From Chloroflexota bacterium (GTDB taxonomy: Bacteria > Chloroflexota > Chloroflexia > JAMDCE01): 9,938 bases of DNA. The stretch covers positions 1-9,938 of the forward strand of contig JAMDCE010000692.1 of the NCBI GenBank assembly GCA_023489135.1. The letters are read 5' to 3'. The first letter of the stretch is position 1. Each line of letters begins with the position of its first letter. Both the position numbers and the translations under genes were made by a program. The notes beneath the pieces are model-generated. The model saw only the letters and a program-made list of their open reading frames with translations. It was not told where the DNA came from and did no database searches. This document shows positions 1-5,660 of this stretch, in pieces.

Positions 1-1
1 C

Positions 2-412
2 GTAGATGGGTGGATTCGCACCAGGGACCTGGGCTGGGTTGACGAGGATGGTTATGTCTTCCTGGCCGGACGCAAGGATGACCTGATCATCCGCGGCGGA
101 GAGAACATCGCACCCGCTGAAATAGAGGCGGTGCTCCTTTGCCATCCTTGTGTTGAAGAAGCCGCAGTAATCGGGTATCCTGACGAGGAGTGGGGCGAGA
201 TCGTTGTCGCGGTATTGGTTCCAAAGGGGGGTAATAAGCCAACAGCCGAGGAAATCAGGTGGTTTTGCAGGGACAAGCTTGCAAGCTTCAAGGCGCCAGA
301 AGACGTGTTGTTCGCTGATTCGTTGCCGCGCAACGAACTGGGCGAGGTGATTAAGGTAGAATTAAGGGAAAGATATGGCGCCGGGCCATTAACGAAGGGT
401 AGGTCATACTAA
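2..412 (+). CDS. Acyl-CoA synthetase (AMP-forming), C-terminal part, 5' end outside window
   Basis: This is the last ~136 codons of a class I adenylate-forming enzyme, which activates a carboxylic acid to an acyl-AMP and then an acyl-CoA. Visible landmarks are the hinge region GWIRTRDLGWVDEDGY, then GRKDDLIIRGGENIAPAEIE, the small C-terminal domain with HPCVEEAAVIGYPDEEWGE, and the terminal LPRNELGEVIKVELR. The expected Gly-Lys of the A10 motif reads Gly-Glu here (codon GAG at 344-346), so the lysine that normally catalyses adenylation is missing. The hinge motif has TRD where TGD is more usual. The gene ends with TAA at 410-412 and is followed almost at once by the desulforedoxin gene. The family call is secure. 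The substrate cannot be told, because the N-terminal acid-binding domain is outside the window. Confidence 0.93.
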   Translation, partial: VDGWIRTRDLGWVDEDGYVFLAGRKDDLIIRGGENIAPAEIEAVLLCHPCVEEAAVIGYPDEEWGEIVVAVLVPKGGNKPTAEEIRWFCRDKLASFKAPEDVLFADSLPRNELGEVIKVELRERYGAGPLTKGRSY

Positions 413-415
413 ATA

Positions 416-559
416 ATGGCGAACGAACTGGGTAAGAGGTATATTTGCGACAAATGTGGGGCAGAGGTGCTTTGCATAAAGAAGGGAACGGGCTCAGTTA
501 ATTGCTGTGAACAAGACATGCAGCTCAGGCAACCTAAACCTCTGCCCTCTGCCGACTGA
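416..559 (+). CDS. Desulforedoxin-type mini iron protein (47 aa)
   Basis: This short gene encodes a 47-residue protein starting MANELGKRYICDKCGAEV. It has a CxxC pair (Cys11, Cys14) and an adjacent CC pair (Cys30, Cys31) followed by EQDM. That is the ligand spacing of desulforedoxin and of the N-terminal domain of desulfoferrodoxin, in which four cysteines hold one iron. An extra cysteine lies at residue 20. The expected role is a small cytoplasmic electron carrier or iron-site protein. It starts three bases after the CoA-ligase stop and in the same frame (TAA-ATA-ATG). The possible ribosome site (AGGGTAGG, about 396-403) is rather distant, so translational coupling to the ligase is likely. 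A close relative lies at 7268-7390 on the other strand, matching it at 19 of 35 aligned positions by my count. The tail after Met35 (QLRQPKPLPSAD) is longer than in that relative. The fold call is strong; the electron partner is inferred. Confidence 0.87.
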   Translation: MANELGKRYICDKCGAEVLCIKKGTGSVNCCEQDMQLRQPKPLPSAD

Positions 560-615
560 CGAGATTGCCAGTTACCTCTCCGACATGACAACGCGCCGAA
601 GCGGAGAACGAACTA

Positions 616-1131
616 TTGGATATCTTCGAGGCCATAACGACCCGGCGCTCCGTTAGGAGGTTCACAGACAAGCCCATCTCCGAAGGCCTGCTTGAGCGAA
701 TTCTGGAAGCAGCTCGCTGGGCGCCCTCCCACCGGAATCGCCAGCCCTGGAGACTTATCGTCATGCAGAACCGCTCCTTCGTGAGGCTGGCCAAGCGCCT
801 CTCCCCAGGCATACGTTCTATGCCAGCGTGCGTTATTGCTATTTGTAGTGACCGTAGTGGCGGAACAAGTCGATTCAGTGATTACCTTACGGCCGTGGAT
901 TGCGCAATGGCCACAGAAAACCTCCTTCTAGCTGCGCACGCACTAGGCCTCGGCGCTTGCCCAGTCCGCTCTTTTTCTTCCGCGGGAATACGGGAACTAT
1001 TGAAGCTGCCTGCCTACATGGAGCCAGAGCTGCTTGTGACGATAGGTTATCCTCAGGACATAGGTGAGCCGATGCCAAGGAAAAGCCTAACCGAGATCCT
1101 ATTCAGGGACTACTTCGGTCAGCTTTGGTAG
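616..1131 (+). CDS. Nitroreductase-family flavoprotein
   Basis: This is a 171-aa member of the FMN-dependent nitroreductase superfamily, whose members reduce nitro groups, quinones, flavins or enoates, or carry out dehalogenation, using NAD(P)H or another donor. The N-terminus MDIFEAITTRRSVRRF carries the RRSVR phosphate-binding signature of FMN (residues 10-14). It is followed by the APSHRNRQPWRLIV segment (residues 36-49) and the C-terminal IGYP strand. The length is at the short end of the family. The start is TTG at 616: an in-frame stop lies at 586-588, no ATG or GTG intervenes, and GGAG at 603-606 sits nine bases upstream. The gene lies 56 bases after the desulforedoxin gene, so an electron-transfer link between the two is a reasonable but untested inference. 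The actual substrate is unknown. Confidence 0.9.
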   Translation: MDIFEAITTRRSVRRFTDKPISEGLLERILEAARWAPSHRNRQPWRLIVMQNRSFVRLAKRLSPGIRSMPACVIAICSDRSGGTSRFSDYLTAVDCAMATENLLLAAHALGLGACPVRSFSSAGIRELLKLPAYMEPELLVTIGYPQDIGEPMPRKSLTEILFRDYFGQLW

Positions 1132-1451
1132 AGCAATTGGAACGTCGCTTTCTGACACTAGACGACGTCCTGGAGATAGTCGTCTACCTCCTATCAGCGG
1201 CTCGCAACGCTGTAGGGGGAACCGGACAACGAAGCAGCATCCTGTTTCTCGATTGTGCGCTGAGGCTTATCTCTGGCATCCAGGAGGAACGAGAGGTGCC
1301 TCCCATACTTGACAGTCTCGCTGCGGAAATCGAGGGGCGACGTGACCTCCTGGCAGTAGATGCTGGCGCCTATATCGATTCGCTGGATGACCTGATAAGG
1401 CTGATAGCCCGCGACATGATTTCAAGAGCCACCACGGAAGGACTGACCTAA
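1125..1451 (+). CDS. Hypothetical small helical protein
   Basis: This reading frame of 108 codons overlaps the nitroreductase stop by seven bases and starts with TTG. A second TTG at 1137, preceded by GGTAG, would give a 104-aa product. The sequence has no signal peptide or membrane segment. It looks mostly helical, with a first segment around LTLDDVLEIVVYLLSAARN, a middle helix ILFLDCALRLISGIQ, and an acidic C-terminal helix around YIDSLDDLIRLIARDMI. From memory it resembles small uncharacterised helical proteins such as DUF6092, but I cannot verify this. Overlap with the preceding flavoprotein and same-strand placement at the operon end support it being real and co-expressed. It may be a partner or accessory subunit of the nitroreductase. 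No function is assigned. Confidence 0.65.
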   Translation: MVEQLERRFLTLDDVLEIVVYLLSAARNAVGGTGQRSSILFLDCALRLISGIQEEREVPPILDSLAAEIEGRRDLLAVDAGAYIDSLDDLIRLIARDMISRATTEGLT

Positions 1452-1458
1452 ACTGAGA

Positions 1459-1511
1459 CCAAGGTGGAATCTAGAAAGCCTTGGGGACAGACTCTGCGGG
1501 TTTCACCTTGG
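1459..1511. terminator. Possible weak bidirectional terminator dyads between convergent operons
   Basis: CCAAGG at 1459-1464 can pair with CCTTGG at 1479-1484 (6 bp, 14-nt loop). Alternatively, CCAAGGTG at 1459-1466 can pair with CACCTTGG at 1504-1511. The position, between the ends of two converging gene sets, suits a terminator. Neither strand shows a proper T-run (only TTT on the minus side), and the dyads overlap the small minus-strand ORF, so the call is weak. Confidence 0.22.
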
Positions 1512-1572
1512 ACTTGGGATAGATCAAGGCGAGCTTATCGGGTTCATCAATACCATTCGGGTCGGTCACCAT
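1471..1572 (-). CDS. Small 33-aa ORF coupled to the crotonase stop
   Basis: An ATG at 1572-1570 shares its A with the TGA stop of the upstream enoyl-CoA hydratase (TGATG). It opens a 33-codon frame, MVTDPNGIDEPDKLALIYPK and onward, ending KPAESVPKAF, stop TAG at 1473-1471. Composition is soluble, rich in proline, lysine and acidic residues, and not obviously random. I do not recognise it. It could be a genuine small coupled protein, a relic of a longer gene, or chance. The last gene of the + operon ends only about 20 bases away on the other side. Confidence 0.35.
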   Translation of the reverse strand: MVTDPNGIDEPDKLALIYPKSKVKPAESVPKAF

Positions 1573-2351
1573 CATAGCCCTCTGAATGATGGGACGCGCC
1601 TCTCGACGTAAGCTCGTAAGCCTTCCCAGGCATCCGACGTGCCGTACGCCATGTTGCTCAAGCTGGCTTCGAGCGCTATGCCCTGCTCTAAGGTCAAATC
1701 AAGTCCCGTGTTCACCGCTCTCTTGGCGAGACAGGTTGCCAACGGCCCTGCGGCCAAAATGCGCGAGGCCAACTCCTGTGCCTCGCGCATTAGATTCTCT
1801 TTAGGTACCACCCGATGAACTAAACCGAGGCGATACGCTTGGGTCGCGTCGATGCGCTGGCCCGTGAGGATCATGGCCATGGCCGACCCTGGCTTGACTA
1901 TTCTTGCGAGGCTCTGGGTGCCCCCCGCTGCAGGAATGAACCCCAATGTTGTTTCTGGCAAACCGAACCGACAACCATCAGCTGCGATGCGGAGACCGCA
2001 AAGGAGAGCCAGTTCGAGCCCGGAGCCCAGCACGTATCCATGGACAGCCGCAATGGTGGGTTTGTCCATGTCCTTGAGGATGCCCCAGACGTCTCGGGCC
2101 CATCGCACATTTCGGGCAATCGTTGGCGAAGGCGCAGTGCCAAACTGTGTTAGGTCAGCTCCGGCGCAAAAGGCTTTTCCGATACCGCAAATTACCATAA
2201 CGCGTACATCCGGGTCGTCTCTAACGGCGGTGAATGCCTCATACAAATCATCTCGCATTTCAATACTGTAGGCATTGAGCATATCAGGTCGATTCAGCCT
2301 TACGTATGCGAGGCTGGCTTCTTTTTCGTAGATGATGGTATTAAAGGTCAT
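1572..2351 (-). CDS. Enoyl-CoA hydratase/isomerase (crotonase family), second copy
   Basis: This crotonase-fold enzyme acts on CoA thioesters, probably by hydrating an enoyl-CoA or a related reaction. The start chosen is the ATG of MTFNTIIYEKEASLAYVRLNRP (259 aa), which fits the family's usual N-terminus, has GGTGA seven bases upstream and lies 7 bases after the CoA-transferase stop. An ATG at 2372 would add seven residues and overlap that gene. Motifs seen are GKAFCAGADL (first oxyanion-hole segment), YVLGSGLELALL (second) and GLPETTLGFIPAAGGTQ. Both hydratase-type glutamates are present, at residues 113 and 133 from this start. Deviations are GSG for GGG and CGLR where CDIR is usual. It ends in ERRVPSFRGL, a normal family C-terminus. 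It shares the operon with a paralogue at 4821-5624; differences near the active site suggest a different substrate or reaction step. Confidence 0.92.
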   Translation of the reverse strand: MTFNTIIYEKEASLAYVRLNRPDMLNAYSIEMRDDLYEAFTAVRDDPDVRVMVICGIGKAFCAGADLTQFGTAPSPTIARNVRWARDVWGILKDMDKPTIAAVHGYVLGSGLELALLCGLRIAADGCRFGLPETTLGFIPAAGGTQSLARIVKPGSAMAMILTGQRIDATQAYRLGLVHRVVPKENLMREAQELASRILAAGPLATCLAKRAVNTGLDLTLEQGIALEASLSNMAYGTSDAWEGLRAYVERRVPSFRGL

Positions 2352-2358
2352 GCTTAGA

Positions 2359-3636
2359 TCACCATGTGCCATCCGACGAAACTCTCTGACGCTTCATGTC
2401 TAAATCTCTCGCCCTCTTAGAACATTGCGCAGTCTTCTCAGGCACCAGGGCCGCTACACTTCCCTGCGCTTGCTCGATTTCGGCATCCGACATGCCTAAC
2501 AGCCCTCCCAGAATCTGCCTGTTATGTTGGCCAAGTAGCGGAGCTTGCCGTGGCACCCCACCGTTCGTGATTTTCATTTCCCACGGCAATCCTGGAAAGA
2601 CCTGCGATCTACCTTCGGGGTCTACCATGCGCTGGAAGAAGTCACGCTTTGCAAGATGAGGATCGCGATGTAAGTCACGCGCGTTCATGACCATGCAGGC
2701 TTCCAATCCAGCCGATTGCAGTCGCCTCATTGCTTCCTCTCGAGTCGCTTGCCTGGTCCAAGACTCGATTTCTTGAGTCAATTGGTCTTCATTGTCCTGC
2801 CGGGCCTCCATGGAGACGTATCTGGGGTCGTCTCCCAATAGTTCGCTGTTCATCACACGGCACAACCTCTTCCACTCGGCATCAGAGCGAATTGTGATTG
2901 CAATCCATTCGTCGTCGCCGCGACACCGAAAACAGCCGTGTGGAGCTGCTAGCGGATGTCGATTGCCTCGTCCTTGCTCGACGACACCCTTCGCAGCCGC
3001 CATAAACGCTTCACCGAACATCTGAGAGACTGCCTCCCGTTGCGCAAGGTCTATCCATTGCCCTTTGCCAAAACGACGCCAGTAGCGCAATGCAGCCAGA
3101 ACGGCGACGGCGCCATGCAGACCCGCGACCGGGTCTGCATAAGCGAGTCCTGAGAGCATAGGCGTGCAACCTGAGTATCCCGTAAGTGCGGCCAGACCAG
3201 AGGACGCCTCAATTCCAGGCCCATAAGCGACGTAATTTGCGTAGGGCCCAGTTGAACCGTACGCCGGCATAGACAGCATGATAAGGTCCGGCTTAACAAC
3301 TCTGAGCGTGGTATAGGTCAAACTGAAGTTGACCATCACCCGCGGACTAAAACTTTCGACAACGACCTGGCACTTTCTTACCAGCTCCTTAAAGCAGTCC
3401 CTCGAGATTGGAGTGGTGAGATCAAGGGTTATCCCCAACTTGTTTCGGTTCAACGAATCGAAAAGTTGGGGCGAGCGTCTTGTCCCGTCAGGACGTGTTG
3501 GGCTCTCGATCTTGATAACTTCTGCTCCAAGGTCGGCCAATACCCTTGTGCAGAGAGGTCCAGCCCACATAGACGTCAAGTCGAGTACTCTGACCCCTTC
3601 TAGGGTCAGAGCACACTTTCGCTTTTCAACTGCCAT
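2359..3636 (-). CDS. Class III (CaiB/BaiF) CoA-transferase with catalytic Asp
   Basis: This protein of 425 aa belongs to family III CoA-transferases, which move CoA from a donor thioester to an acid acceptor. Evidence is LEGVRVLDLTSMWAGPLCTRVLADLGAEVIKIE at the N-terminus, the VVVESFSPRV and SMPAYGSTGPYA segments, and YADPVAGLHGAV. Asp168 of the last segment is at the position of the Asp that forms the acyl anhydride in formyl-CoA transferase. The C-terminal region contains RHPLAAPHGCFRCRGDDEWIAI and APLLGQHNRQIL. The start chosen is the ATG of MAVEKRK at 3636, preceded by GGGA. The frame is open further up to 3720, but those residues do not look like family sequence and would overlap the previous gene more deeply. 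With this start the overlap with the upstream CoA-transferase is 31 bases. The acid substrate is not evident. Confidence 0.92.
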   Translation of the reverse strand: MAVEKRKCALTLEGVRVLDLTSMWAGPLCTRVLADLGAEVIKIESPTRPDGTRRSPQLFDSLNRNKLGITLDLTTPISRDCFKELVRKCQVVVESFSPRVMVNFSLTYTTLRVVKPDLIMLSMPAYGSTGPYANYVAYGPGIEASSGLAALTGYSGCTPMLSGLAYADPVAGLHGAVAVLAALRYWRRFGKGQWIDLAQREAVSQMFGEAFMAAAKGVVEQGRGNRHPLAAPHGCFRCRGDDEWIAITIRSDAEWKRLCRVMNSELLGDDPRYVSMEARQDNEDQLTQEIESWTRQATREEAMRRLQSAGLEACMVMNARDLHRDPHLAKRDFFQRMVDPEGRSQVFPGLPWEMKITNGGVPRQAPLLGQHNRQILGGLLGMSDAEIEQAQGSVAALVPEKTAQCSKRARDLDMKRQRVSSDGTW

Positions 3637-4817
3637 ATTTCCCACTGAGCTAAGCCAAGCCTTTGGCACAAGATCTCTTCCGTGTGTTCTCCAAGAAGCG
3701 GTGCCCGGTCTGTCCGCCACGGCGTCTCTTGCATTTTGAACGGCGCTCCCAACTGGAGCAAGTCCCCGATCAGGGGATGATGAGTTGTGGCGAAGAAGCC
3801 GCGAGCCCGATGCTGAGGATCGTTGAGCAAATCATCCGGAGAAAGAACTAACGAAAAAGGAAGCCGGAGCTCCTGTGCCCAATGAAAAATCTGCTCACGG
3901 GTGCGCTGCATCAAAAAGGGCTGCAAGAGCTGCTCAAGTTCGCTGGCGAGGCGAGCCCGGTCTTCGCCCGACGCGAACCGAAGTTCGAGCAATTCTTCGT
4001 TGCCAGTAAATCGCGCGAATAGCTCCCAGTCAGAATCGTTGGCTAGCATAACTCCAGCGAACCCGTCCTTGCAAGGTAGAATAGTCATGGGATAGGTACG
4101 GCCGTGCCTGTTCCCCTGCCTTGGGTAAACCGTTCCGGCGTCCGCAAACGTGGCCAGAGCCTCTTCAAGCATCAGGGCCACCGACTCCATGACGGAGACA
4201 TCGATCCATTGTCCTTCACCCGTAAGCTCCGCATGCAAGACGGCAGCAAGTGTGGCGACAGCAGCGGTCAGTCCAGCGACGTATTCCGCCTGATTTCCCC
4301 CAATCTCGATTGGCTGGCTGTCGGGCTCGCCACACGAATAAAGCATCCCGCCCATAGCCAAGCAACCAAGGTTGGTGGCTAAGTAGTCCCGGTAGGGTCC
4401 ATATTGGCCGAATGCAGAGATCGACGTGAGAACCAGGCTGGCATTCAGCTGGGACAAGGAGGAGAAACCTAGCCCTAGCGAGTCTAGTTGGCCTGGCCTG
4501 AAGTTTTCGACGACGACTTGGGCCTGGCCAACCAACCTTTGAACGAGTTCTCTGCCTTTAGGCGATTTCAGGTCCGATGTTACGCTCTTCTTGCCAGCGT
4601 TCAAGTGGTTGAATAAGGCGCTTCTATCAAGACAGTCTGGACCCGGGAGATGCGGCTCCATGCTTCTTGCGGAATCCCCCTGGCCAGGCTTCTCAATTTT
4701 GATAATCTCCGCGCCCAAGCCGGCTAGCAGCCGAGTACAAAAGGAGCCTGCTATACCGTCTGAGAGATCGACCACCACCACATCCTCTAAACTGCTTTCG
4801 CAGTGCCCCGTTTCCAA
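3606..4817 (-). CDS. Class III (CaiB/BaiF) CoA-transferase with Glu at the catalytic position
   Basis: This 403-aa family III CoA-transferase lies just upstream of a second one. It shows LEDVVVVDLSDGIAGSFCTRLLAGLGAEIIKIEKP, VVVENFRPGQLDSLGLG, SISAFGQYGPYRDY, and a C-terminal APLLGEHTEEIL. Where its neighbour has ADPVAGL, this protein reads AEYVAGL, so Glu178 replaces the Asp that carries the covalent acyl intermediate in characterised members. The start is TTG at 4817: GGGAG lies seven bases upstream and no other start occurs before Met53. It begins three bases after the stop of the upstream crotonase and overlaps the next transferase by 31 bases. Two different adjacent transferases could be subunits of one enzyme, as in the two-gene benzylsuccinate CoA-transferase, or act on two substrates. 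The former is favoured by the coupling and the unequal active sites. Confidence 0.91.
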   Translation of the reverse strand: METGHCESSLEDVVVVDLSDGIAGSFCTRLLAGLGAEIIKIEKPGQGDSARSMEPHLPGPDCLDRSALFNHLNAGKKSVTSDLKSPKGRELVQRLVGQAQVVVENFRPGQLDSLGLGFSSLSQLNASLVLTSISAFGQYGPYRDYLATNLGCLAMGGMLYSCGEPDSQPIEIGGNQAEYVAGLTAAVATLAAVLHAELTGEGQWIDVSVMESVALMLEEALATFADAGTVYPRQGNRHGRTYPMTILPCKDGFAGVMLANDSDWELFARFTGNEELLELRFASGEDRARLASELEQLLQPFLMQRTREQIFHWAQELRLPFSLVLSPDDLLNDPQHRARGFFATTHHPLIGDLLQLGAPFKMQETPWRTDRAPLLGEHTEEILCQRLGLAQWEIWQLKSESVL

Positions 4818-4820
4818 GAC

Positions 4821-5624
4821 TTATCTCCCGGAGAATCTTGGCGTACGCTTTTCCAAGAATGAGCGAATGCCTTCGGCGCGATCTTCCGTGGTCTGTAGCA
4901 GCACAGAAAGATCCGTTTCGAGACCCAGGCCCTGATCGTAGGTCATGTCCAGCCCTTTGCAAACCGCCTCGCGGGCGAACCTGGCGGCTATCGGAGCATG
5001 TGTTGCCAGCTTGAGGGCGAGTTCTCTTGAAGAGTTAAGAAGCTCGAGGCGAGGCACCACGCTGATCACCAACTCGGTTCTATACGCCTCCTGCGCGTTT
5101 ATGGAATCGCCTGTCAATATCATTTCAAGTGCCTTGGCGCGTCCCGCAATTCGCGGCAGCCTCTGCGTGCCGCCCCAGCCAGGGATGATTCCGAGCCGTA
5201 CCTCGGGAAAGCCGAACGTAGCATCCTCGGAAGCCAACCGAATATCGCAGGCCAAAGCTAGCTCCAGGCCTCCACCAAGCGCAAACCCACTGACGGCCGC
5301 AATCGTGGGCTTAGACAGTTTAGCTATTCTCTCACATGGATTATGGCTCAGCAGCCGCCGGCTAATTTCGCAAAGTGTTGATATATCCTGGACACCCCCA
5401 GTCGCCTTGATTAACTCCTTGAAGTCCATCCCCACCGAGAAAGCTCGTTCCCCTGCTCCTCTTATGACCACTGCGCGGATGGAACTGTCATCGTCAATCT
5501 TGTCTGCAATGTCCAGTATCTCGCTAGCCAGCCGCCTGTCAATCGCATTGAGGGCTTCCGGCCTGTTTAACGTGACCGTGCAAATGCCGTCGTCCTTTTC
5601 GAAAAGCATTCTTAGGTATTGCAA
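4821..5624 (-). CDS. Enoyl-CoA hydratase/isomerase (crotonase family), first copy
   Basis: This 267-aa crotonase matches typical enoyl-CoA hydratases more closely than its paralogue at 1572-2351. Visible parts are LFEKDDGICTVTLNRPEALNAID, the first oxyanion-hole segment AFSVGMDFKEL, GFALGGGLELALACDIRLAS with Glu121, and FGFPEVRLGIIPGWGGTQRLPR with Glu141. Both catalytic glutamates of hydratases are thus present. The N-terminal oxyanion segment has SVGMD in place of the usual CAGAD. It ends FLEKRTPRFSGR, a standard C-terminus. A TTG start at 5624 is chosen over the ATG at 5609, because a strong GGGGGAG lies eight bases before TTG and the resulting length matches the family. It sits 36 bases after the amidohydrolase and three bases before the CoA-transferase. 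The likely reaction is hydration of an enoyl-CoA made by the neighbouring pathway steps. Confidence 0.94.
   Translation of the reverse strand: MQYLRMLFEKDDGICTVTLNRPEALNAIDRRLASEILDIADKIDDDSSIRAVVIRGAGERAFSVGMDFKELIKATGGVQDISTLCEISRRLLSHNPCERIAKLSKPTIAAVSGFALGGGLELALACDIRLASEDATFGFPEVRLGIIPGWGGTQRLPRIAGRAKALEMILTGDSINAQEAYRTELVISVVPRLELLNSSRELALKLATHAPIAARFAREAVCKGLDMTYDQGLGLETDLSVLLQTTEDRAEGIRSFLEKRTPRFSGR
4825..4829 (-). promoter_or_regulatory. Ribosome binding site fixing a TTG start (first CoA-transferase)
   Basis: On the minus strand the sequence reads GGGAG, then ATAAGTC, then TTG at 4817. The site overlaps the end of the upstream crotonase gene, and the seven-base spacing supports the TTG start. 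Confidence 0.6.
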
Positions 5625-5632
5625 GGAAACAA

Positions 5633-5639
5633 CTCCCCC
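5633..5639 (-). promoter_or_regulatory. Ribosome binding site fixing a TTG start (first crotonase)
   Basis: On the minus strand GGGGGAG lies eight bases before the TTG at 5624. The in-frame ATG at 5609 has only a weak upstream purine stretch, so this site decides the start. Confidence 0.65.
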
Positions 5640-5660
5640 ATTTCTGTCAAGAGTCTGCTC

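Noticed and set aside
3637..3720. N-terminal extension of the second CoA-transferase by 28 residues
   Set aside because: The extra residues do not look like family sequence and lie inside the end of the previous gene. The ATG at 3636 has a ribosome site and matches the family start.
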